This document shows positions 18,819-53,598 of a stretch of DNA of 64,000 nt, piece after piece (the first letter of the stretch is position 1; every line of letters begins with the position of its first letter). The position numbers and the translations under genes were made by a program. This DNA is from Algoriphagus pacificus (GTDB lineage Bacteria; Bacteroidota; Bacteroidia; Cytophagales; Cyclobacteriaceae): NCBI RefSeq assembly GCF_017254845.1, contig NZ_JAFKCU010000001.1, forward strand, positions 390,950 to 454,949, read 5' to 3'. Under the pieces are notes generated by a model. It made no database searches. It saw only the letters and a program-made list of their open reading frames with translations, and was not told the DNA's origin.

Positions 18819-18838
18819 AAAGAGGCCGAAGCCTCTTT
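18819..18838. terminator. bidirectional hairpin terminator between lysoplasmalogenase and aspS
   Basis: An 8-bp stem (AAAGAGGC/GCCTCTTT) with a CGAA loop lies between the two convergent genes, with A residues before and T residues after, so it can serve both strands. Confidence 0.8.
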
Positions 18839-18839
18839 C

Positions 18840-20594
18840 TTAATTTTTCAAATTTACCAGGATAGACAGCTCTTTTAACTGCTCATCTGCAATGGTACTC
18901 GGAGAATCGATCATCACATCTCGACCTGAGTTGTTTTTCGGGAAGGCGATGTAATCTCTAATCGAATCAGAACCTCCAAAAATGGCGCAAAGCCTATCAA
19001 AACCAAAGGCAATCCCTCCGTGTGGTGGAGCTCCGTATTCAAAGGCTTCCATCAGGAATCCAAATTGCTTTTGAGCCTCTTCATCTGAAAATCCAAGGTG
19101 CTTAAACATCAATTGCTGGGTTGCTCTGTCGTGGATACGAATGGAACCCCCACCGATTTCCACGCCATTGATTACCAAATCATAAGCATTGGCACGAACA
19201 GCCCCTGGATCAGTATCCAATAATGGGATGTCCTCTTTTTTAGGAGAGGTAAATGGATGGTGCATGGCATGGAAGCGGTTCGTTTCTTCATCCCATTCCA
19301 ACAAAGGAAAATCAACAACCCATAAAGGTTTGAATACATTTTTATCTCTCAATCCTAAGTCTTCGCCCATTTTCAGACGAAGTTCGGAAAGTTGCTTTCT
19401 GACTTTATTGGCTTCTCCGCTAAGAATTAGCATCAAATCTCCTTGCTCCGCACCGAAGGCCTCAGCCCAAGCTTGAAGATCTTCCGCGCTATAGAATTTA
19501 TCTACTGTTGATTTGATAGTACCATCAGCGTTGTATTTGGCGTAAACCATCCCCTTAGCGCCGATCTGTGGTCTTTTCACCCAATCTGTCAAAGCATCTA
19601 ATTGCTTCCGAGTATACTCAGCTGCGCCTTTGGCACAAATCCCAACTACTAACTCAGCATCATCAAAAATTCCGAAGCCTTTGCCTTTTGCTAAATCATT
19701 CAACTCAACAAATTTCATGTCGAATCGAAGGTCTGGCTTATCATTGCCATAATACTTCATGGCATCAGCAAAGGTCATTCGCTTCACTTCTTCCAGCTCA
19801 ACTCCTTTGACATTGGCAAAAAGATGTTTGGTCAAACCCTCAAATGTAGAAAGGATATCCTCTTGCTCCACGAAAGCCATTTCACAATCGATCTGGGTAA
19901 ATTCAGGCTGACGATCAGCCCTTAAATCCTCATCTCTAAAACACTTCACTATTTGGAAATACCTGTCAAAACCTGAAACCATCAGCAATTGCTTGAAGGT
20001 CTGAGGTGACTGGGGCAAGGCATAAAATTCTCCAGGGTTTACACGGCTTGGAACCACAAAGTCTCTGGCTCCTTCAGGAGTAGACTTGATTAATACAGGA
20101 GTTTCAACTTCTATGAAGTTTTGGGCATCCATGTATTTTCTTGTTTCCTGCATCATTTTATGGCGAAGCTGCAGTTTTTCCCTAACCACATTTCTCCTTA
20201 GATCCAGATAACGGTATTTCATCCGCAGTTCATCCCCTCCATCGGTTTCATCCTCAATGATAAAAGGAGGAACTTTCGCTGCATTTAATACTTCTAGCTT
20301 CGCAACTTTGATTTCAATAGATCCTGTAGGAATCTTATCATTTTTTGAAGTTCGCTCGATGACAGTTCCGGTAGCCTGAACGACAAATTCACGTCCTAGT
20401 TCTGCAGCTTTATCAAGCAATTCTTTCTCGCTGGAATCTTCTTCAAAAATCAATTGAGTCAATCCATATCGATCTCTCAAATCAACCCAGATCAAGCCAC
20501 CTTTATTTCTGACACGCTGTACCCAGCCTGCAAGTGTTACTTCTTGATCCACGTTTTCAAGGCGCAATTCGCCACAAGTATGCGTTCTCAGCAT
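18840..20594 (-). CDS. aspS: aspartyl-tRNA synthetase
   Basis: A 584-residue class II aminoacyl-tRNA synthetase that charges tRNA-Asp (or both Asp and Asn tRNAs in species lacking asparaginyl-tRNA synthetase, which cannot be judged here). Visible parts are the N-terminal OB fold for anticodon binding (about 1-105; '[23 protein letters not shown]'), motif 2 '[18 protein letters not shown]' (near 220), the bacterial GAD insertion domain (about 290-420) and motif 3 '[15 protein letters not shown]' (near 535). Length and order match bacterial AspS. A TATCTTTG -7 element sits 24-31 bases upstream of the ATG. It ends at a terminator shared with the convergent gene. Confidence 0.97.
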   Translation of the reverse strand: MLRTHTCGELRLENVDQEVTLAGWVQRVRNKGGLIWVDLRDRYGLTQLIFEEDSSEKELLDKAAELGREFVVQATGTVIERTSKNDKIPTGSIEIKVAKLEVLNAAKVPPFIIEDETDGGDELRMKYRYLDLRRNVVREKLQLRHKMMQETRKYMDAQNFIEVETPVLIKSTPEGARDFVVPSRVNPGEFYALPQSPQTFKQLLMVSGFDRYFQIVKCFRDEDLRADRQPEFTQIDCEMAFVEQEDILSTFEGLTKHLFANVKGVELEEVKRMTFADAMKYYGNDKPDLRFDMKFVELNDLAKGKGFGIFDDAELVVGICAKGAAEYTRKQLDALTDWVKRPQIGAKGMVYAKYNADGTIKSTVDKFYSAEDLQAWAEAFGAEQGDLMLILSGEANKVRKQLSELRLKMGEDLGLRDKNVFKPLWVVDFPLLEWDEETNRFHAMHHPFTSPKKEDIPLLDTDPGAVRANAYDLVINGVEIGGGSIRIHDRATQQLMFKHLGFSDEEAQKQFGFLMEAFEYGAPPHGGIAFGFDRLCAIFGGSDSIRDYIAFPKNNSGRDVMIDSPSTIADEQLKELSILVNLKN

Positions 20595-20923
20595 GATATT
20601 AGTTTTTTTTGGGAGGTCAAAGATAAAGAATTGAGATTGAGTACACCACCATCTTTTTTGGATTCTCTAGTATTTTGGAGAATTCGCTGTGAAATGCGTT
20701 TTATTTGCTCCTATTCTTTGAAATTATCTCAATTTTCTGCCGAAATATCTGAAGCTTTATCTTTTCAACCTCAATTTATTTCAAAATAAATCCAGCCTTC
20801 AATTCGTTGGCATTATAGTTGACAATGTTAAAGGCTTAACGAATCTGCCCCAAAACTTGGAAAATATTCCCTTTTTTCCTTGATTAGAGGTTATTCAATC
20901 ATCCCCCACAGAATTATAGATTA
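20595..20923. other. divergent intergenic region, aspS / M23 peptidase
   Basis: About 330 bases between divergent genes. It holds the candidate aspS -7 element. I see no RNA gene or strong hairpin; the open frame crossing it on the + strand starts inside aspS and has no recognisable protein signature. Confidence 0.55.
20618..20625 (-). promoter_or_regulatory. candidate -7 element (TATCTTTG) for aspS
   Basis: The minus strand reads TATCTTTG, matching TAnnTTTG, placed to give a short leader before the aspS ATG. A matching -33 element was not found, so this rests on the -7 motif alone. Confidence 0.4.
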
Positions 20924-22249
20924 ATGAACAAAAGATGGATCCTTGCTGCTTCCCTTTTACTCACCTTGAGTGCGGCAGCTGTATTCCAATATTTTGGGTT
21001 TTCACTTGAGTCCAAACCTCTACCCTCTCCGACAGAAGAGCTTGTGGTAGAAGATGTATCTGAGGAGGTTTACCTTTATGGGATTAATGTGACTGGCCTG
21101 AATATCGTGGAAGGAAAAGTTAGCAAAAACCAGACTCTAGCTACAATTTTGGCACCTTTCAATGTTCCTTATCAGATTATCGATGAGCTAGCCAAAAAAT
21201 CAAAAGAAGTTTTTGATGTTCGTGGCATCGCTACCAATAAAAAGTTTACCATCCTTACACCTTCTGATTCTGCTCAAGCACAATTTTTTATTTATGAGCC
21301 TAATCCTGCAGAATATGTAGTTTTCAACTTAGACTCCATGAATATATACAAGGCCGAAAAGCCTGTAGAATATGTTCAAAAAGAAGTGGCAGGAATTATC
21401 GAGGATAGGAGTAATCTTTCTTCAGAAATGCTTAAGCTAAATGTCGGATATGATATTGTCGATCAATTCGCGGATTTATATGGTTGGTCTGTAGATTTTG
21501 GGGCTCTGCAAGCTGGAGACAAATTTAAAGTAGTTTATGAAGAGAAAATGATTGAGGGGAATGTTGTGGGTGTTGGTGACATTAAACTTGCCTACATGGA
21601 ACACCGAGGTGAGCCATTCCATGCAATTCCTTTTGAACAAAACGGTGAAATGAATTTCTTTGATCAGGAGGGAAATAGCTTGAAAAAAGCCTTTCTAAGA
21701 GATCCTGTGAAATATACCCGAATCAGTTCAAGATATAATCTGAGAAGATTCCATCCAGTACAAAAAAGATATAAAGCTCATTTAGGAACGGATTATGCCG
21801 CTTCCAAAGGAACAGAAATCCGTTCAGTTGGAGACGGAGTTGTTACTGACGCGAAGTACACTTCTGCTAATGGAAACTATGTGAAAATCAAACATAACGG
21901 AACTTATACAACCCAATACCTTCACATGTCTAAAATCGCTTCCGGTATGAAACCAGGCCAACGTGTAAAGCAAGGTCAAGTAATTGGATATGTGGGAAGC
22001 ACGGGATTAGCAACAGGAAATCACCTTTGCTTTAGATTTTGGAAAAATGGAAAACAAGAGGATTGGTTGAGAGAAAAGATTCCGCCATCCGAACCTATTT
22101 TAGCTGCCAATAAAGCTGCATTTGAATCGAAAAAATTTGAATCCCTGCAATTACTGGCAAACATCACTTATCCAGGTGAAGCTCCAAAATTGGTAGCAAA
22201 AGCAAATGAAGTTCCTGCTATTCCTACATTAAAAGCGAAAACAGATTGA
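20924..22249 (+). CDS. M23 (LytM-type) peptidoglycan metallopeptidase-like protein
   Basis: A 441-residue envelope protein: N-terminal membrane anchor or signal (about 5-26), an OapA/LysM-like and linker region (about 50-270), and a C-terminal M23 domain (about 280-385). M23 enzymes cut peptide cross-links of peptidoglycan, or act as regulators when inactive. First metal-binding motif: His286-x3-Asp290 in 'HLGTDY'. Catalytic His334 lies in 'QYLHM'. The final motif, normally HxH, is His367-Leu-Cys369 ('HLCFRFW'), so the last His is Cys. Cysteine can bind zinc, and I believe this form recurs in Bacteroidota M23 proteins, so activity is possible but not certain. It is monocistronic and ends at a shared terminator. 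Confidence 0.88.
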   Translation: MNKRWILAASLLLTLSAAAVFQYFGFSLESKPLPSPTEELVVEDVSEEVYLYGINVTGLNIVEGKVSKNQTLATILAPFNVPYQIIDELAKKSKEVFDVRGIATNKKFTILTPSDSAQAQFFIYEPNPAEYVVFNLDSMNIYKAEKPVEYVQKEVAGIIEDRSNLSSEMLKLNVGYDIVDQFADLYGWSVDFGALQAGDKFKVVYEEKMIEGNVVGVGDIKLAYMEHRGEPFHAIPFEQNGEMNFFDQEGNSLKKAFLRDPVKYTRISSRYNLRRFHPVQKRYKAHLGTDYAASKGTEIRSVGDGVVTDAKYTSANGNYVKIKHNGTYTTQYLHMSKIASGMKPGQRVKQGQVIGYVGSTGLATGNHLCFRFWKNGKQEDWLREKIPPSEPILAANKAAFESKKFESLQLLANITYPGEAPKLVAKANEVPAIPTLKAKTD

Positions 22250-22270
22250 TTCATTTATATATCTAGAATT

Positions 22271-22302
22271 AAAAAGGGTTCCAAATTATTGGAACCCTTT
22301 TT
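22271..22302. terminator. bidirectional terminator between M23 gene and porE-like copy 1
   Basis: A perfect 12-bp stem (AAAAAGGGTTCC/GGAACCCTTTTT) with an 8-base loop lies between the convergent genes. A/T-rich flanks make it work on both strands. Confidence 0.92.
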
Positions 22303-22323
22303 AATTTCTATGAAATATATCCT

Positions 22324-24735
22324 TTACAGGACATCGACTTTCTTCTGTCTTCCTGAGTAGGTGAACTGGGATTTGCCTACCCTCAGTTCGGTCCTTCTGT
22401 TCAGCTGGTGCATCGCCGGGGTACAGGTCACCTCGTTGCAGTCATGAACAGGTTTTGTCTCTCCGAACCAGGTCTCTTCCATTCTGTTGTCCTCGATTCC
22501 CCTTTTGGTCAGATAAGCCTTCACCGCATCCGCTCTGCGCTCAGAAAGTCCCTTGTTATACTCATCGTCGCCCCGCTGGTCGGTGTGGCCCTCGATGTAC
22601 AGCATCAGGTTCGGCATACGCTTCAGCATGATCGCCGTACGCTCCAATTCTTTCTTGTGAACGCTTCTCAGCATGCTCTTGTCAAAGTCGAAGTAGATCG
22701 TCGGGATCTGCGCGATCTCGTCCTGGATCTGGGTGAACAGGTCCTCCGGATCACAGAAGTCCTTATCCTTCAGCTCCTCCGGTATCTCATACTGCTTGCT
22801 CGGATCCGAGAATGCCTCCAGTACCAGTTCCGATCTTCTGTTCAGCTGGTGCTCGCTCTCCGGACACGGTACCCCGTTGCCGCAGTCGTTGATCAGGTTC
22901 TGCTCCCCGAACCATTCCAGTCTGATCCTTTCGGCCGGGATGTTGTACTGCGCCATGTATTCGGTCACTGCCTTGGCCCGGTTGTTTGACAACGTGATGT
23001 TGTACTCGTCACTCGCTCTGGAATCCGTATGGGATCCTACCAGCAGGTCCAGGAACTTGTAGCGGTTCATCAGCTCGCCCAACTTGTCCAGTACAGGCTT
23101 CGCATCTTCCCGGATCACATATTTGTCCAGGTCGTAATACACGATGTCCACGTATACCGGTAGCTGGTAAGGGATCGGAATCAGTTTGTATTCACGCTTC
23201 AACGTGTCTCCTGTAAAGCCTTTGGTCGTGATGTCCTCGTCGGTGATGCTGAAGTAGCCCGGTTTGCTGATCTTGATCCCGAAGTCGCTGTCAGGTTCCA
23301 GTTCTGCCGTCAGCTCTCCTTTGCCGTTTCTTTGGGTCTGTACGTTCCCGTTCTGGGTCTTGTCCCGGAGCGTGGCCAGGTAGCTGTCGCTGATCACCAC
23401 GCCTTCGCAGTCGATCACACGTGCCAGAAACTGTTTGTAAACCTCTTCCACGCTGTAGATATCATCCAGTCCCATTCCTCCCTTTCGGTTTGAGGAAAGG
23501 TACACTTCTGTCTTTCCGTCTTCCTTGTCCACTTCCCTGTAGGCAAAGTCATCGGCCAGCGAGTTCACAGGCGCGCCCATGTTCTTCACATTGCTGATCC
23601 CTGTGGCGCTGTAGTCCGCCTGGTAGATGTCCATGCCTCCCATCGTCGGGTGGCTTCCGCCTTTCGAACTGAAGTAGAACTTGTCTTCTTTCCTGAACGC
23701 ATGGGATTCATCACCCGGGGTATTCACCGAGGCTCCCAGGTTCACCGGTGTGCCGAAGCTCATGTTGTCGTCATATTCCGAATAATACAGGTCGTAGCCT
23801 CCCATGCCGCCGGGCATGTCAGAAGTGAAATACAGTCTTTTTGCTTCTTCATCGACAAAAGGGTTCATCACCGCATAGCCGATCGAGTCGTTGAACGGTA
23901 CCGGGGTAAAGCCTTCCAGTCCCCCTTCCGCGTTCACCTTGCTGTAATAGATCTCCGGCTGTACCGTGATGTTCCGGTTCTTCTTCACCTTGGTGATCCC
24001 GCGGGTCACCGAGTAGAACAGCACGCCGGCTTCCTTCGCATAGCTAGGATCCGAAAAATTGTAGGTGTTCGGTACATTCGATACCACTTCGCTCACGTTC
24101 CCGTCCTTGTCCTGGCGGTACACCGTGAAGTATTCCCTGCCCGTGTAGTCCTGCTTCTCCTCACTGAAGATCCTGTTCCTGCCGTCGATCCGGATTCCGG
24201 GCATCTCGTCCACAAAGCTTCCGCCCCTGTCCGATACAAAGTACTTGTTCCCGTTTCCGTCAACGGTCAGGTCAAAGTCCGACTCACTCGAGTTCAGTCC
24301 TTCCACTCCTGCCACTTTCAGCTTCCGTGGGCTCTGCATCTTCAGCAGCTCGGCCACCTGGATGCTGTCAGGGCCTACCCCTTTCGATTCCAGCAGGCTC
24401 TGGGCCTCCGACAGGTTGTCTGTCAGCTGCGCATAGCGCAACAGCTGGGCAAAGTCCTCCGGCGTAGACTCCTCGTAACCTACAGTCGTCTTCCACCAGT
24501 CATACGCGTTGTCGTAGTCTCTGAGTACATCATAGGCTTCGGCCGTCTTCTTGGCCGTCTCGTAGTTCGGCTTCTTCGCATATGCCTCCTGGTAGATGGC
24601 AATGGCCGTCTCGTAGTTCATCTCAGCCATCTGCTCATCGGCATACCGTACCTTGCTCTTCTGGGCCTCTGTCGTCCCTAGTGATCCAAAGAGCAGGCCT
24701 GAGGTTATTATCAGTAGTGTTAGTGTCTTTTTCAT
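22324..24735 (-). CDS. T9SS-associated PorE-like protein with PD40 repeats and two OmpA domains (copy 1)
   Basis: Start taken at the ATG at 24735, two bases after the porP stop (TGATTATG), because it begins a clean signal peptide (MKKTLTLL... to TEAQ); the in-frame ATG at 24747 lies inside porP. The 803-residue protein has a TPR-like helical region (about 30-120), PD40/WD40-like propeller repeats (about 140-425; 'FTSDMPGGMGGYDLYYSE', 'LSSNRKGGMGLDDIYSVEE'), a carboxypeptidase-like beta-domain (about 430-520), and two OmpA peptidoglycan-binding domains in series ('GSHTDSRASDEYN' near 570, 'GHTDQRGDDEYN' near 720). PorE-type proteins of T9SS bind peptidoglycan and tie the secretion machine to the cell wall. 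A doubled OmpA domain is unusual. GC content looks clearly higher than in neighbouring genes (34/60 in one sampled line). Confidence 0.88.
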   Translation of the reverse strand: MKKTLTLLIITSGLLFGSLGTTEAQKSKVRYADEQMAEMNYETAIAIYQEAYAKKPNYETAKKTAEAYDVLRDYDNAYDWWKTTVGYEESTPEDFAQLLRYAQLTDNLSEAQSLLESKGVGPDSIQVAELLKMQSPRKLKVAGVEGLNSSESDFDLTVDGNGNKYFVSDRGGSFVDEMPGIRIDGRNRIFSEEKQDYTGREYFTVYRQDKDGNVSEVVSNVPNTYNFSDPSYAKEAGVLFYSVTRGITKVKKNRNITVQPEIYYSKVNAEGGLEGFTPVPFNDSIGYAVMNPFVDEEAKRLYFTSDMPGGMGGYDLYYSEYDDNMSFGTPVNLGASVNTPGDESHAFRKEDKFYFSSKGGSHPTMGGMDIYQADYSATGISNVKNMGAPVNSLADDFAYREVDKEDGKTEVYLSSNRKGGMGLDDIYSVEEVYKQFLARVIDCEGVVISDSYLATLRDKTQNGNVQTQRNGKGELTAELEPDSDFGIKISKPGYFSITDEDITTKGFTGDTLKREYKLIPIPYQLPVYVDIVYYDLDKYVIREDAKPVLDKLGELMNRYKFLDLLVGSHTDSRASDEYNITLSNNRAKAVTEYMAQYNIPAERIRLEWFGEQNLINDCGNGVPCPESEHQLNRRSELVLEAFSDPSKQYEIPEELKDKDFCDPEDLFTQIQDEIAQIPTIYFDFDKSMLRSVHKKELERTAIMLKRMPNLMLYIEGHTDQRGDDEYNKGLSERRADAVKAYLTKRGIEDNRMEETWFGETKPVHDCNEVTCTPAMHQLNRRTELRVGKSQFTYSGRQKKVDVL

Positions 24736-24737
24736 AA

Positions 24738-25715
24738 TCAGAACCATCTTTGGTTTTTCATCACTGCTTTTCTCGGGGTCATGTAGAAGCCTACCGACAG
24801 CTCGTGGGAGTTGTTCTTGTAGTCACTCAATACGTTCAGGTTATGGTCATACGCATAGCCCAGACGCAAACGGTCCGTGGCAAAGATCTCGATGATCGCA
24901 GCCACTGCGTTCCGGTTGTTCAGGTTCTCGGCTAGGTTGTCGTTCCAGATCTTCATGTTCGAACGGTAACTGCCACCCAGCCAGATCCTGTCATAGAACA
25001 GGAACATCGCGTTCAGGTCGTAGTTCGTCGGTGCTCCCTTCACCTCCTTGATCAGGAAGCTCGGCTTGAACTGTACCTGGTCGGACAAAGGGATCATCAC
25101 ACCTGCGGTCAGGTAGTAGTGGAAATCATGGTAGGCCAACGCCACATCCTCCTGCTCCAGGCTCTTCTTGCCAACCATGTTGTACATACTGAAGCCCGCA
25201 TAGAAACGGTCGGTATGGAAGAAAAGTCCCGTGTTCAGGTTCGGACTGAACAGGTTGATGCGGCCGTCAGGAATCTCACTGTCCGGATAATCGTTCGGAT
25301 CCAGCATGCTCCCATCTATCGAGTACTGGCTGAAACCCGCACTCACTCCCAGACCCAGCCAGCTCTTGGCTCCAGTCTGGATGCGGTACGCATACGTCAA
25401 CAGTCCCCCAGTCGTACGGGCCGGTCCCAGGTTGTCGCTCAGGAAACTGATCCCGAAGCCCATCGTGCCCTCGTTGGCCGATAAGTCCGCCGTCACCGTG
25501 AACGTCTCCGGAGCACCAGGGAAATTAACCCACTGGCTCCGGTAAGTGCTCTGGATATACGGCTCCCCCTTGTATCCCGCATAACCCGGGTTGATGTGCA
25601 GCCCGTTGAATATGTACTGGCTGAACTGAGGAAGCTGCTGGCCCAAAACTTCTCCACCGGTAGTCATCACTACAAGCAAAGCAGCCATACCTAGAATTTT
25701 AAAAAGAGTTTTCAT
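24738..25715 (-). CDS. PorP/SprF family T9SS outer membrane protein (copy 1)
   Basis: A 325-residue outer-membrane barrel of the PorP/SprF family: signal peptide to about residue 25 (GEVLGQQ), then the family hallmark 'LPQFSQYIFNGLHINPGYAG' start and beta-strand pairs to the aromatic end (RWF). In Flavobacterium johnsoniae, SprF is needed to secrete the type B-tailed adhesin SprB, and PorP-like proteins recruit cargo to the T9SS surface complex. Here it directly follows a giant gene with a type B tail and precedes a PorE-like gene by two bases, so it is probably the partner of that giant. Its product is identical, residue for residue by eye, to copy 2 at 57796-58773. Confidence 0.92.
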   Translation of the reverse strand: MKTLFKILGMAALLVVMTTGGEVLGQQLPQFSQYIFNGLHINPGYAGYKGEPYIQSTYRSQWVNFPGAPETFTVTADLSANEGTMGFGISFLSDNLGPARTTGGLLTYAYRIQTGAKSWLGLGVSAGFSQYSIDGSMLDPNDYPDSEIPDGRINLFSPNLNTGLFFHTDRFYAGFSMYNMVGKKSLEQEDVALAYHDFHYYLTAGVMIPLSDQVQFKPSFLIKEVKGAPTNYDLNAMFLFYDRIWLGGSYRSNMKIWNDNLAENLNNRNAVAAIIEIFATDRLRLGYAYDHNLNVLSDYKNNSHELSVGFYMTPRKAVMKNQRWF

Positions 25716-25746
25716 ATCGCTGGAGGGTTATATGCTATAAAAGATT

Positions 25747-25774
25747 GAGAGGAAATTAGCTTTAATTTCCTCTC
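25747..25774 (-). terminator. hairpin between giant gene 1 and porP copy 1 (terminator or attenuator)
   Basis: A perfect 12-bp stem (GAGAGGAAATTA/TAATTTCCTCTC) with a 4-base loop sits 13 bases after the giant-gene stop. On the minus strand it is followed by TCAATCTTTTAT, only a weak T tract, so partial termination between the giant and porP is likely. The second cassette lacks it. Confidence 0.65.
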
Positions 25775-25786
25775 TTTTCATGGGTT

Positions 25787-52507
<26,721 letters not shown>

Positions 52508-52708
52508 TCAGGGATACTAAATACAAATTAAACTCGATGTGAAATTGCTAAGAACTACCTTTTAAATGATTTAGATCACTTAGTAAATAGATCATAGAAA
52601 TCGTATTAAAATCATTATTTCTAAGACTAGTTGAATTAAACAACTCACTCATATACAATGTTTTAATTTCACGTCGCTTAAGGGCTTATTGTGTTTTAAA
52701 CTTGATTT

Positions 52709-52734
52709 AAGTCATTCTGCGTTTTAAATGACTT
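52709..52734. promoter_or_regulatory. inverted repeat upstream of giant gene 1, possible operator
   Basis: Perfect 8-bp arms AAGTCATT and AATGACTT separated by 10 bases, about 210-235 bases upstream of the giant start. Size and spacing would suit a dimeric regulator, but it is a single site and could be chance in AT-rich DNA. Confidence 0.25.
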
Positions 52735-52849
52735 GGATTCAACTTGACTAAAGTAAAAAAATGTTAATTCAAAAAGAATCTACTTCTATTCAAATAGAAA
52801 TAATTCAATTAATTTTTGCAATAAAATAATGCTTAGAAAACATAAAGGA

Positions 52850-52896
52850 AAAATTCAAAAGCCAAGTAGAATGATTCTAATTGGCTTTTGAATTTT
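52850..52896 (-). terminator. strong terminator after the small barrel gene
   Basis: A perfect 16-bp stem (AAAATTCAAAAGCCAA paired with its complement at 52881-52896), whose 15-base loop can itself pair (TAGAAT/ATTCTA). It lies directly after the barrel-gene stop and would insulate the giant gene from upstream transcription. Confidence 0.9.
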
Positions 52897-52898
52897 TA

Positions 52899-53468
52899 TT
52901 AAAATCTTAATCCAGCGGTTAGGAAAAAGCCTTTCGTATTACCCAAATCAATATTGGATACATCCTCCTGGATATTGGTCACCGACCATTGATAAGATGC
53001 ATCGATATAGAATATGGCTATGTCCAAGCCAGCTCCTGCAAATACACCCCATTGAGGTGAAGTAAGTTCATCTTTATCAAGGAATTCACTGCTTGTGCCA
53101 GTCACAATGAAAGTGGATCCACCTCCAAAAATCCTAAGACCAAATGCTGAATCAGCATTTCCCAATACATCCAAACCCACCGCAACTGGAATTCTAAATC
53201 CATGATAGGCAGCATCTGTTACTGGACCAGAATCGACTGTGGAATACTCAAAAGATGAATTTTGATAAAAAACTCCCGGCTCAAAATAAAATTTCTCACC
53301 AAAAGCTACACTGGCACCTAACTGCCAACCTGCTTGGCCTTTGGCATCAGCACCTTCACCTGTCACATTGGTAAAATTTAAACCAACACCAGGTTTAATT
53401 TGAGTTTGAGCTACAGAAAAAGAACAGCCCAACGCAAATGCAGCAACAACTAATAGAATTTTTTTCAT
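52899..53468 (-). CDS. small outer membrane beta-barrel (PorT-like porin family)
   Basis: A 189-residue protein with a clear signal peptide (cleavage after about residue 20, SVAQT) and alternating beta-strands ending in a terminal phenylalanine (AGLRF), the mark of an eight-stranded outer-membrane barrel of the OMP_b-brl/PorT-like group. Strand features such as 'GVGLNFTNV', 'FEPGVFYQNSSFEY' and 'GVFAGAGLDIAIFYIDASYQW' fit this family. It lies between the two secretion cassettes, divergent from the propeller/AraC regulator (about 130 bp apart), and is cut off from the giant gene by a strong terminator. Members have varied or unknown roles; a link to T9SS is possible from context only. Confidence 0.82.
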   Translation of the reverse strand: MKKILLVVAAFALGCSFSVAQTQIKPGVGLNFTNVTGEGADAKGQAGWQLGASVAFGEKFYFEPGVFYQNSSFEYSTVDSGPVTDAAYHGFRIPVAVGLDVLGNADSAFGLRIFGGGSTFIVTGTSSEFLDKDELTSPQWGVFAGAGLDIAIFYIDASYQWSVTNIQEDVSNIDLGNTKGFFLTAGLRF

Positions 53469-53598
53469 TGTAAAAGAAGATTTAGTATGCCGCTAAATTC
53501 AGCATCCAAAAGGAATCTCTGAATTAAGTTCAAGTATCTTTTATAACAGAGGCTGTTTTTTTTATTAATCTTGTTATTTTTAATTGTAATTTTTGAGC

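Larger units (their letters stand above)
22318..25722 (-). repeat. 3.4-kb direct repeat, copy 1 (porP-porE module)
   Basis: This segment is nearly identical to 55373-58779 (offset about 33,055-33,058 bp, same strand). It spans both genes and stops abruptly: similarity ends six bases upstream of the porP start, after ATCGCT, and a few bases past the porE stop. Flanking DNA on both sides is different. PorP differs only by about a dozen silent changes; PorE-like copies differ at a few residues plus one short divergent patch. Confidence 0.95.

Noticed and set aside
20454-20789. 111-codon open frame across the aspS start region on the + strand
   Set aside because: Overlaps the aspS coding start antisense, has no recognisable features and covers the likely aspS promoter.
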